Source of the DNA: Bacteroidota bacterium
GTDB lineage: Bacteria; Bacteroidota; Bacteroidia; Bacteroidales; Paludibacteraceae
Length of the DNA: 13,419 nt
NCBI GenBank assembly: GCA_017860335.1
Contig: JAFNAU010000150.1
Location: forward strand, 1-13,419
Reading direction: 5' to 3'
Program-made: the position numbers and the translations under genes
Notes under the pieces: model-generated
What the model was told of the DNA's origin: nothing
Database searches by the model: none
Seen by the model: only the letters and a program-made list of their open reading frames with translations
In this document: positions 1 to 7,395 of the stretch, piece after piece
Position numbering within the stretch: the first letter of the stretch is position 1
Layout of the letters: every line of letters starts with the position of its first letter

Positions 1-519
1 CAGAAATATCTGGGCAGTGGTTTGCCAAAGATAAGTTATGGCTTGAGCGGACGTGCAGAATGGAAAGGATTTGATCTGAGCGTTTCTACCTATGGAGCAG
101 CAGGTTTTAAAGCGGTTGATTTTGTTGACGTTATACTGCACAGCTCATATGGTGCTCTGAACAAGAGCGTTGATCTGCTGAATGCCTGGACACCAGATAA
201 TACCAACACGAATGTGCCCCGCGTAGCATATAAATCGACAGGCTCAATCACCAACGATATGTTCAGTGAGCGTTTCATTCAGGATGCATCCTATCTGAAA
301 ATTGCCAACATCGAACTGGGTTATAACTTCCCGGACAAATGGTTTGGTGGCTATGTTAACGGTCTGAGGATATACGCGTCGGCTCAGAATCTGGCCACGT
401 TGTCAAAATACAAAGGTTATAATGTTGACTTTGCCGGAGGTACGTTCACCCCGGGTTACAACTATTGTTCGTATCCAACACCACGAACCGTCATGTTCGG
501 AGCGCACTTCTCATTCTAA
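1..519 (+). CDS. SusC-like TonB-dependent outer-membrane transporter, C-terminal fragment
   Basis: This is the last 172 codons of a SusC/RagA-type TonB-dependent receptor, open from base 1; the N-terminus, plug domain and most of the barrel lie upstream of the window. The visible part starts with the family's typical late-barrel pattern (L-P-K-I-S-Y-G-L, then W-K-G-F-D-L-S-V), followed by alternating amphipathic strands, a segment S-Y-L-K-I-A-N-I-E-L-G-Y, and an end in H-F-S-F. A terminal phenylalanine is the usual Bam recognition signal of outer-membrane barrels. The susD-like gene follows after 30 bases, so the two form the usual pair. SusC proteins import oligosaccharides captured by their SusD lid. 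The downstream arabinanases suggest arabino-oligosaccharides as cargo; that is inference from context, because specificity cannot be read from this fragment. Confidence 0.93.
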   Translation, partial: QKYLGSGLPKISYGLSGRAEWKGFDLSVSTYGAAGFKAVDFVDVILHSSYGALNKSVDLLNAWTPDNTNTNVPRVAYKSTGSITNDMFSERFIQDASYLKIANIELGYNFPDKWFGGYVNGLRIYASAQNLATLSKYKGYNVDFAGGTFTPGYNYCSYPTPRTVMFGAHFSF

Positions 520-549
520 AAAATATAATCTAATTAATAGAGTATCAAT

Positions 550-2304
550 ATGAAAAGTATTAAAATATTTCTAACAATGTTAGTGTTTATTGGAGGCATG
601 ACAGCCTGCAATGACCAACTCGATGTTCAGAACCCAAATAATCAGACAACCTACGATTTTGGTAATACGGAGTCGGATCTTAAGGAAGCTATTATCTCGT
701 GCTACAACCGCATACGCCTTGAGGGAACATTTGCCCGAGTTGGTTACACACTGGATGCAGTACGTGGCGACGAAGTCTGGAATTCATCACAACAATGGTA
801 TCTGGAGTACGACAACCTCAATTCCCCGGGTACAATCGGGATAGGCGATGAATGGATATGGCGCGACAACTACCACGTAGTAAACCGTACAAATTTTGTT
901 TTATCGAAGGTTGATAATGTCAGCATGTCGGAAGCTTCTTACAATCAGATAGCCGGACAGGCTCTCTTCCTCCGTTCTCTGGCATATTATGAACTGGCTA
1001 CCTACTACCAGAATGTTCCGCTGATTACTGATTATGCCTCTTATTCGGACATCAACACCATGTACGCGCCCAACAATACTCAGGACCAGGTGTTTGATCA
1101 GATAGAGGCTGACCTCACAAAAGCCATGCAGATGTTGCCATCGCGCGATAAAGGTGGAGAATGGGCTAAAGGACGTGTTACAAGCGGTGCTGCTGCCGGA
1201 TATCTAGCCCGTGCACTGATGTTCCGTCATAAATATTCAGAAGCTTATACTGTTCTGAAAGATATCATCGCAGGCAAGTACGGACATTATGAACTGACAG
1301 CTGACTATGGTGATAACTTCAGAGAAGGTTCTAAATATGAAAACAACTCGGAAAGCCTTTTCGAAGTACAGTTTCTGGATTATGGCACTGGTGGCACCGA
1401 CGAAGAATGGACACCGGTGAACATCAGTTCAGAAGCAACACAGGGTCATGCAGTGGAAAGTAACTACGCTTCTCAGGAAATGGGCAGCTGGGGAGACCTT
1501 GCAGCTTCACCCTGGTTGTATAACCTGTTCAAAAAAGAAAACTGTACAGATGGCCGTCTCGATCCGCGTTTATACTGGACACTGGTTACATTCGAAAGTG
1601 AATATAACACTTATACCAACCTGAAAACAGCGGCTTATCCTAACGGAGATCCGCGTTGCAATACGATTTACCAAAAAGACATCACTGCAACTCCGCTTTC
1701 AAACACTGCTCAGGGTGGTGTATCCATTGCAAAGTTCACCAATGCACGGAACAACATTTACAGTTCCATTACCAACGGATTGCATTGCGGTATTAACCTC
1801 CGTCTGATGCGCTACAGCGATGTTTTGTTGCGTGCTGCGGAATGTGAAAACGAACTTAACGGCCCGACACAGACTGCTATCGATTATATCAACACCGTAC
1901 GCAGACGTGTGGCTCTTAAAGACCTGAAGCTTTCCGATTTTCCGTCAGCAGATGCTCTTTTCGAACAAATAGCTAACGTTGAACGTCCGAAAGAATTCGG
2001 TTGCGAAAACGGTCGTGGTATTGACTTACTCCGCTGGGGATTCTTCTACGATGCAGGTCGTTTGAATCAACTGATTGAACATGGTTATTATAAACTCGAC
2101 GGTAAAGCCTCTACAGAAGAGCTTACTGCTGCCACTGCGACCAGTTCGTCATACAAATATTACTACAAGGGTCACGAATATTTCCCGATTTATCAATCCA
2201 CTCTTAATGCCAACCCGAATCTTACAGGTAACTCGGCAAACAAGAATGAAGATAACGGACCTGCTTTCAAAGCTAAATGGACTATTCGTCCTGTTGTAAA
2301 ATAA
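550..2304 (+). CDS. SusD/RagB-family surface glycan-binding lipoprotein
   Basis: The 584-residue product has a lipoprotein signal peptide: positive start (M-K-S-I-K), hydrophobic core, and lipobox M-T-A-C with the lipid-bearing cysteine at residue 20. Acidic residues follow it, as in Bacteroidota surface-exported lipoproteins. The body is typical of SusD proteins: helical TPR-like repeats in the N-terminal half (for example the segment with Q-A-L-F-L-R-S-L-A-Y-Y), a conserved R-L-M-R-Y-S-D-V-L-L-R-A-A-E-C segment, and a late E-R-P-K-E-F-G-C-E-N-G-R-G-I-D-L-L-R-W stretch. Length is normal for the family and I see no interruption. It is expected to sit on the SusC barrel as a hinged lid that binds the polysaccharide at the cell surface. 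The neighbouring GH43 genes point to arabinan as ligand (inference). Confidence 0.95.
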   Translation: MKSIKIFLTMLVFIGGMTACNDQLDVQNPNNQTTYDFGNTESDLKEAIISCYNRIRLEGTFARVGYTLDAVRGDEVWNSSQQWYLEYDNLNSPGTIGIGDEWIWRDNYHVVNRTNFVLSKVDNVSMSEASYNQIAGQALFLRSLAYYELATYYQNVPLITDYASYSDINTMYAPNNTQDQVFDQIEADLTKAMQMLPSRDKGGEWAKGRVTSGAAAGYLARALMFRHKYSEAYTVLKDIIAGKYGHYELTADYGDNFREGSKYENNSESLFEVQFLDYGTGGTDEEWTPVNISSEATQGHAVESNYASQEMGSWGDLAASPWLYNLFKKENCTDGRLDPRLYWTLVTFESEYNTYTNLKTAAYPNGDPRCNTIYQKDITATPLSNTAQGGVSIAKFTNARNNIYSSITNGLHCGINLRLMRYSDVLLRAAECENELNGPTQTAIDYINTVRRRVALKDLKLSDFPSADALFEQIANVERPKEFGCENGRGIDLLRWGFFYDAGRLNQLIEHGYYKLDGKASTEELTAATATSSSYKYYYKGHEYFPIYQSTLNANPNLTGNSANKNEDNGPAFKAKWTIRPVVK

Positions 2305-2322
2305 AATCATTTTCTTAAATTT

Positions 2323-2369
2323 GAGACTTCCTTATTGGCATATTTCTTGTACGTTAATAAGGAGGTCTC
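2323..2369 (+). terminator. Long stem-loop between susD and the hydrolase genes (attenuator or processing site)
   Basis: Bases 2323-2336 (GAGACTTCCTTATT) pair with 2356-2369 (AATAAGGAGGTCTC) over 14 base pairs with one T-G wobble; the 19-base loop may tighten by a few more wobble pairs. The hairpin is followed by TTTATT, a poor U-tract. It lies in the 86-base gap between susD and the first GH43 gene. The position suggests partial termination or mRNA processing that lowers hydrolase expression relative to SusC/SusD. The stem is seen directly; the role is inferred. Confidence 0.6.
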
Positions 2370-2390
2370 TTTATTAAAAAAATATCAGAT

Positions 2391-3867
2391 ATGAGACTAA
2401 AGCATCTGTTAATTTTATCGGTCAGTATCGCATCCTTATCATTTGTAGGGTGCAAAAAAGATGAAGAACCTAAGCCTGAGCCTGAACCAGTTTCTGGTTT
2501 TACCATTCCAACTTATGCTGACGACTATTCATCCATATCATCGTGGGCAAACCGTAACAAGTGGAATCTGGCCAACGTTCATGACCCGTCGGTTGCCTGG
2601 TATAACGGATATTACTATATGTATGGCACAGATGCATCGTATGGTAATGTCCACGAAGGACACGGACATTTTCAGGGCAAGCGTTCGACCGATCTGGTTA
2701 ACTGGGAATGGGTAGGCGGACCTTTTTATCAGGCACCCACCTGGGTCGCCGACTCACTCAACGCCATCCGTTCACGCATGGGTCTCGCTGCCATTGCAAA
2801 AGAAAACATACAATACGGTTACTGGGCACCGGTTGTTCGCCGGGTCAACGTAGGTGGAAAAGATATCCTGCGTATGTACTACAGTATCGTTATTGATAAC
2901 TACATCAAAACAGGCAAAGCCAACACCACAGCCAACTTTGACGGAAGCTGGACTGAACGGGCATTTATCGGTATGTGTGAATCGACAGATCCCGCCGGAG
3001 CTGTTTGGACCGATAAGGGATTTGTTACCTGTTCATCATCCGATCGGGGCAAAAACTACAGTCGTGCCAGTACAAATGACTGGAGCGCTTATTTCTACTA
3101 CAACGCTATCGACCCTACCTATATCGTAACACCCGATGGAAAACATTACCTGATACATGGCTCTTGGCATAGCGGATTCGCGCTGTTACAACTCAATGCA
3201 ACAACAGGCAAGCCTCTTAACACGCTCGGCGAACCTTACGCAAACAGTGTAAGTGAGTTGACAGCCCGTTATGGTGTGAGAATTGGAACTCGAACAGCTT
3301 CATCACGCTGGCAGGGTAGCGAAGCTCCCGAAATAATCTACAAAGATGGTTACTATTACTTGTTCATGGCTTACGATGGTCTCGACGTACCTTACAACAC
3401 GCGGGTAGTAAGAAGTACAAAGATTGAAGGGCCATACCTTGACATTACCGGACGCAATTTTACCAACGGGGCAGGAGACTGTTACCCAATCGTAACTCAC
3501 CCGTATAAATTCAATCTGAGCTACGGATGGGTAGGCATATCACACTGCTGTGTCTTCCAGAAAGAAAATACCAACGAATGGTTTCTGCAAGCGAACCTGA
3601 CAACCTGTGGCCAATCGCATTACCCGAACGGTACGCGGCAGTACCTGATTACGGTACTATAACCAAAGACTCACTTACAGGTACATGGGAACATATCAAC
3701 CTGAAATACAGCTATGGTGTACAAAACAGTGCCACTTCTCTGACCCTTAAAGCCGACGGCACGATGTCAGGAGCACTCAGGAAGCCACCCCGCGTTGCAT
3801 AACGTTTGTATATGCCGGAACGGAGAAAAATCTGAACGCGACCTACTGGGGAAAGAAAGTAAAATAA
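2391..3867 (+). pseudogene. GH43 endo-1,5-alpha-L-arabinanase lipoprotein with C-terminal domain, broken by two missing segments
   Basis: The open frame 2391-3662 encodes 423 residues with a lipoprotein signal (F-V-G-C, cysteine 21) and an acidic, Pro/Glu-rich tether (K-K-D-E-E-P-K-P-E-P-E-P). GH43 five-blade propeller residues follow: general base in H-D-P (D65), pKa modulator in I-D-P (D241), general acid in E-A-P (E311) and a late S-H-C-C histidine (H385) of the type that binds the central ion. After N-E-W-F-L (about 3588) the frame is lost. Frame-shifted sequence then resumes with L-W-P-I-A-L-P-E-R-Y-A-A-V-P and the start of the GH43 C-terminal domain, up to M-S-G-A-L near 3778. A third frame gives E-A-T-P-R-C-I-T-F-V-Y-A-G and T-Y-W-G-K-K, stopping at 3865-3867. 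The last propeller blade and the middle of the C-terminal domain are therefore missing. Family and role resemble the lipoprotein endo-arabinanase of Bacteroides arabinan loci. As written, the product would be truncated and probably unstable. Confidence 0.85.
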
Positions 3868-3900
3868 TTTACGAATAAAAAACCACAAATAGATACCGGG

Positions 3901-4836
3901 ATGAAGATCAATATTTTCTGTAGAGTCACAATTGCAACTGCTTTTTTGTTATTTGCTCCGGGTGCGTTTGTCCGGGCGCAAAACCAGCATATTGTCGTAC
4001 ACGATCCTGTAGCCATTGAATCCGAAGGTACATATTACATTTACAATACAGGCAGAGGCATCGCTTCATGGAAATCTAACGATCTGAAGAACTGGCAGTT
4101 TCTGAAACCCGTTTTCGATGTTTCACCCGAATGGGCACTGTATTACCTCTATTATTCTATTTCTTCATTTGCCAGCAACCGTTCCTGTATAGGTGTGGCA
4201 ACCAATGTTACGCTGAATCCATCAGACCCGCGTTATAAATGGATAGATCATGGGAAAGTGATAGAATCTGTTCCCGGACGCGATAACTGGAATGCAATAG
4301 ACCCGAACCTGGTTTTCGACGAAAATGGAAAACCCTGGCTGATGTTTGGTTCGTTCTGGGGAGGTCTGAAAATGGTACAGCTTGCCGACGATTTGCTTTC
4401 CATAGCCAAACCCGAAGCGTGGTACACCGTAGCTTCACGCCAGAGAGATGCGATGCTCGATGAAACAGACCCGGGCGATGCATCCATAGAAGCTCCGTTT
4501 GTATTTAAAAAAGGAAAATATTACTATCTTTTTGCCTCGTTTGACCTATGCTGCCGGGGCGAGAGGAGTAACTACAACGTGCGTGTCGGACGTTCCGAAA
4601 AACTGGCGGGACCATATATTGACAAAGAAGGTAAACAGATGCTTCATGGCGGAGGAACACTCATTGCCGGTAGTGATGAACAGTTTTACGGCAAAGGTCA
4701 TAATTCGGTCTATACGTTCGGCGGTACCGATTATATGTTATTGCACGGTTATGAAAAGACTTATCGGGGAAGACCAACATTATTGATTTATAAGTTAAAC
4801 TGGGACAACGAAGGTTGGCCTTATATTTCAGATTAG
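3901..4836 (+). CDS. GH43 arabinanase, secreted, with an internal in-frame deletion
   Basis: The 311-residue product has a type I signal peptide (M-K-I-N-I-F-C-R, then a hydrophobic core, cleavage likely after V-R-A at residue 26), so a periplasmic or secreted enzyme is expected. GH43 landmarks are present: H-D-P with base D35, I-D-P with D134, E-A-P with acid E197, G-S-F-W-G-G-L at 150-156, and G-H-N-S with H267 for the metal site. The family segment containing the H-I-W-A-P-D motif is absent. P-E-W-A (76-79) runs directly into L-Y-Y-L-Y-Y-S (80-86), where homologues have roughly 20 more residues. That removes a propeller strand and substrate-binding tryptophan, so activity is doubtful although the frame is open. 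It resembles the soluble endo-arabinanase partner of Bacteroides arabinan loci. It starts 33 bases after the ancestral stop of the previous GH43 gene and is followed by a terminator. Confidence 0.88.
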   Translation: MKINIFCRVTIATAFLLFAPGAFVRAQNQHIVVHDPVAIESEGTYYIYNTGRGIASWKSNDLKNWQFLKPVFDVSPEWALYYLYYSISSFASNRSCIGVATNVTLNPSDPRYKWIDHGKVIESVPGRDNWNAIDPNLVFDENGKPWLMFGSFWGGLKMVQLADDLLSIAKPEAWYTVASRQRDAMLDETDPGDASIEAPFVFKKGKYYYLFASFDLCCRGERSNYNVRVGRSEKLAGPYIDKEGKQMLHGGGTLIAGSDEQFYGKGHNSVYTFGGTDYMLLHGYEKTYRGRPTLLIYKLNWDNEGWPYISD

Positions 4837-4858
4837 TCAGAAAAATTTTTATCAAAAG

Positions 4859-4889
4859 GCCAGCTTTGCATAAAAGTTGGCTTTTTTTT
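4859..4889 (+). terminator. Rho-independent terminator ending the arabinan locus
   Basis: Stem 4859-4867 (GCCAGCTTT) pairs with 4873-4881 (AAAGTTGGC), nine pairs including one G-T wobble, around a 5-base loop, and is followed by eight T residues (4882-4889). It begins 22 bases after the stop of the second GH43 gene. On the minus strand the same stem is followed by only four T residues, so weaker bidirectional use is possible. Confidence 0.85.
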
Positions 4890-4945
4890 ATCAATAAAAA
4901 AGCAGATAGTAATTTGAAAACTAAGCATTTGCATAATATAATATT

Positions 4946-5119
4946 TCATCCCTGTTGTCCGGCATTTTTCATAACTTTCCGAAAGTAATAACCGAGAATA
5001 ATTATGTTGATTACCGAACAAACGATCATGGCATACGCGATACCGGACAGAATGTAATTCATTAAAGCTGATAAAAATACAATCAATAATCTGAAAAAGG
5101 AAAGGTAAAATGAATAATA
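4946..5119 (-). pseudogene. Possible C-terminal remnant of a polysaccharide flippase-like membrane protein
   Basis: On the minus strand a 57-codon stretch ending in TGA (stop at 4946-4948) translates into two clear hydrophobic helices. The first is F-Y-L-S-F-F-R-L-L-I-V-F-L-S-A-L-M-N-Y and the second G-I-A-Y-A-M-I-V-C-S-V-I-N-I-I-I-L. A basic tail Y-Y-F-R-K-V-M-K-N follows. The pattern resembles the last helix pair of Wzx/MATE-like flippases, in which an aromatic-rich helix, a Gly-Ile-Ala-Tyr turn and a basic end are common. The open frame continues upstream to a start at 5203, but that part overlaps the + strand flippase start and looks non-coding. The terminator at 4859-4889 would suit a gene ending here. 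Family assignment is by eye only; a chance hydrophobic frame in AT-rich DNA is the alternative. Confidence 0.33.
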
Positions 5120-5123
5120 ATGA

Positions 5124-5131
5124 TAACTTTG
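5124..5131 (+). promoter_or_regulatory. Possible Bacteroidota -7 promoter element upstream of the flippase operon
   Basis: TAACTTTG matches the Bacteroidota -7 consensus TAnnTTTG exactly and would start transcription about 50 bases before the flippase ATG. No good TTTG -33 element is seen about 19 bases upstream, so support is partial. Confidence 0.35.
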
Positions 5132-5188
5132 TATTTGGAAACGTTCGATAAATGATTTGTGAGGTATTCGTCTGCTTAATTTCTGCCC

Positions 5189-6298
5189 ATGCAAAAGACA
5201 CAACTTCTAAAAAATATATTCTCATTAGGAACCGTACAATTAGTGAATTATGTCTTTCCACTGATTACAGTTCCTTATGTTTCAAGAATTATCGGACCGG
5301 AAAGTTACGGAATTATCAATTATGCCACTGCTTTTATTGCCTATTTCACGCTGCTGATCGGGTATGGATTTGATCTGACCGCTACAAGAAAAATCGCGCG
5401 AAATCCCAATTTACGTTACTTTTATTATCTTTCTGACAACTATTTCGGTGGTTTTAGTTCCACAATACATTTATCAGGGAAAACAGTATCTCTCTATTTT
5501 CGCTTTTCTGAATTTTTTGAAAGGACTGATAAGTACCATACTTGTTTTCGTATTAATAAAGTCCCGGAATGATTATGTGATTTTGCCTGCTATCAACGTA
5601 ACTGTCGCGCTGTTGGGTTCTGTTTTTCTGTTGTTGTATGCCTGTCGGAAATTCAATCTGACCTATCATTGGGTGAAAATAAAGAGTTCTATCCGACTGC
5701 TTTATGAGGAGAGAGTTATCTTTATTTCTACTGTTGTCATTTCGTTATATACCACAACCAATACTGTTGTATTGGGACTATTTGTTTCAGCCACCGAAGT
5801 GGGATATTTTACCGTGAGTTTAAGTTTGTTGAATGTTATAAATAGTGTAATAAGCATTCCTGTTTCGTCGGCTATTTTTCCGTTTATTGGAAACTCATTT
5901 GCCAAAAACAGAGAAACTGGCCTGGACGTTATCCGTAAAGTACTACCCATGATAAGCTATCTGACTTTTTTTGCCGGAATTGTCCTGTTTATTTTTGCTC
6001 CGCTTATCATAAACCTGTTTTATGGAAATCAATTTCACGATGCTGTTTTATCCTTCAGGATTATGGCTTTTACACCGTTTATCATTAGTCTGAGCAATGT
6101 TTTCGGCATACAAACCATGCTGAATCTGAATATGGACAAAACATTTTTCTCATTATCGAAAGCTTTGTGACGGTTTACATGTATTATTTGATAAGGAAAA
6201 ATAATCTTTCTATCTTTGAAAAGAAATATTTTAATCCAAAGTTTGCTGTTAGCGTAGCAAGAAATATCTTCACCAAGAATAATTCGCAGGACAAATGA
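5189..6298 (+). pseudogene. wzx: Wzx-like oligosaccharide flippase, broken by two missing segments
   Basis: Three successive reading frames together make one flippase of the polysaccharide-transporter (MATE-like/MVF) superfamily. The first (5189 to about 5411) has the family N-terminus: Q-L-V-N-Y-V-F-P-L-I-T-V-P-Y-V-S-R-I-I-G-P, then G-Y-G-F-D-L-T-A-T-R-K-I-A-R. Homology resumes in another frame from about 5403 (V-V-L-V-P-Q-Y-I-Y-Q-G-K-Q) and runs through several membrane helices to N-M-D-K-T-F-F near 6149. A third frame (6152-6298; I-I-E-S-F-V-T-V-Y-M-Y-Y-L-I-R-K) carries the C-terminus and stops at a TGA that overlaps the next gene's ATG as ATGA. Missing pieces are estimated at about 50 residues after R-N-P-N and perhaps 25-40 residues after T-F-F. 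The flippase would move lipid-linked repeat units across the inner membrane. The fragments as written cannot make a full transporter. The symbol marks the functional class, not close orthology. Confidence 0.82.
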
Positions 6299-7395
6299 AA
6301 TACCTGATTGTAGGAGCCGGATTTTCAGGAGCGGTTGTAGCCGAACAACTGAGCCGCGATACTGATAACGAAATCATCGTGATGGATGAACGCTCGCATG
6401 TCGGAGGTAATTGCTACACCGAACGTGACACGGAAACCGATGTGATGATACACTGCTATGGCCCACATATTTTTCATGCCGACGATAAGGAGGTTTGGGA
6501 GTACATCTGTAGGTTTTGCGACATGAAGCCGTTTGTAAACCGGGTGAAAACCGTATCCAAAGGAAAAGTTTATTCCATGCCGGTTAATCTGCACACTATC
6601 AATCAGTTTTTCGGTAAATCCCTTAATCCGGAGGAAGCCCGGATTTTTATTGAACAAATAGCTGACAGCTCGATTGAAGTTCCCCGGAATTTCGAAGAGC
6701 AGGCGTTGAAATTCATCGGACGTGAACTTTACGAAGCATTTTTCTGCGGATATACGAAAAAACAATGGGGTTGTGAACCCGATATGTTGCCTGCAAGCAT
6801 TCTGAAACGGCTTCCGGTTAGGTTCAATTATAATGACAGCTACTATGACGACCCATATCAGGGCGTTCCAGCCGAAGGATATACGGAAATCTTCAACAGA
6901 ATGCTCGACCGGCCCAATATTAAGGTTCAGTTAAATGCAAAATTTTCGCCTGAAATGGATTTGAGCGGTTACAGTCATGTGTTTTATACCGGACCCATCG
7001 ACGAATTTTTCGCTTATAAATATGGAAGGTTATCTTATCGAACTGTAAGTTTCGAGAAAAATGTCTGTGAGGGCGATTTTCAGGGCAATGCCGTAATAAA
7101 TTATGCCGACGGGGAAGTTCCTTATACCCGAATTCACGAACATAAGCACTTTGCCCCGTGGGAAAACCACAATAAAACTGTTTATTTTAAGGAGTTTAGC
7201 AAAGAAACAATGCCAGGCGATATGCCTTATTATCCTAAACGTCTCAGTGATGATCTGGTTAAACTGGAACTTTATCAGAAAGAGGCTCAGTGCTTGCAAG
7301 ACATAACTTTCCTTGGGCGTCTGGGAACGTATCGTTACATGGATATGAAAGAGCCATTGACTGTGCGAAGAATTTCAGCAAATTTTTATGATTAA
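6295..7395 (+). CDS. glf: UDP-galactopyranose mutase, frameshifted at the extreme C-terminus
   Basis: The 366-residue flavoenzyme interconverts UDP-galactopyranose and UDP-galactofuranose and supplies Galf for surface polysaccharide. Seen in order: FAD-binding G-A-G-F-S-G (residues 7-12), V-G-G-N-C, the G-P-H-I-F-H segment, G-Y-T-K-K-Q-W-G, Y-T-G-P-I-D-E-F-F, and the diagnostic late motif G-R-L-G-T-Y-R-Y-M-D-M (ending at residue 351). After this the open frame reads an unrelated 15-residue tail. The neighbouring frame from 7347 reads E-R-A-I-D-C-A-K-N-F-S-K-F-L and stops at 7389-7391, a typical family end that also restores an ATGA overlap with the next gene at 7388. About 13 bases, encoding something like D-V-T-I, seem to be missing at 7345-7350. 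The catalytic core is complete, so activity may survive. The ATG at 6295 overlaps the ancestral flippase stop. Confidence 0.93.
   Translation: MKYLIVGAGFSGAVVAEQLSRDTDNEIIVMDERSHVGGNCYTERDTETDVMIHCYGPHIFHADDKEVWEYICRFCDMKPFVNRVKTVSKGKVYSMPVNLHTINQFFGKSLNPEEARIFIEQIADSSIEVPRNFEEQALKFIGRELYEAFFCGYTKKQWGCEPDMLPASILKRLPVRFNYNDSYYDDPYQGVPAEGYTEIFNRMLDRPNIKVQLNAKFSPEMDLSGYSHVFYTGPIDEFFAYKYGRLSYRTVSFEKNVCEGDFQGNAVINYADGEVPYTRIHEHKHFAPWENHNKTVYFKEFSKETMPGDMPYYPKRLSDDLVKLELYQKEAQCLQDITFLGRLGTYRYMDMKEPLTVRRISANFYD

Larger units (their letters stand above)
4837..5188. other. 352-base gap between the arabinan locus and the polysaccharide operon
   Basis: This AT-rich stretch holds the terminator at 4859-4889, a possible flippase-like gene remnant on the minus strand (4946-5119), and a possible promoter element at 5124-5131 reading into the flippase gene. 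I see no tRNA, insertion sequence ends or direct repeats in it. Confidence 0.6.

Noticed and set aside
3527..3802. Separate small gene of 91 codons overlapping the first GH43
   Set aside because: Its second half reads as the arabinanase C-terminal domain; it is a displaced piece of the broken GH43 gene, not an independent gene.
4833..5261. 142-codon minus-strand open frame covering the gap after the arabinan locus
   Set aside because: It runs through the terminator and over the wzx start and shows no family-like pattern; only the different minus-strand frame at 4946-5119 looks possibly coding.
6325..6765. 146-codon minus-strand frame inside glf
   Set aside because: It lies wholly within a well-supported glf coding region and has no recognisable motif; it is a shadow frame.
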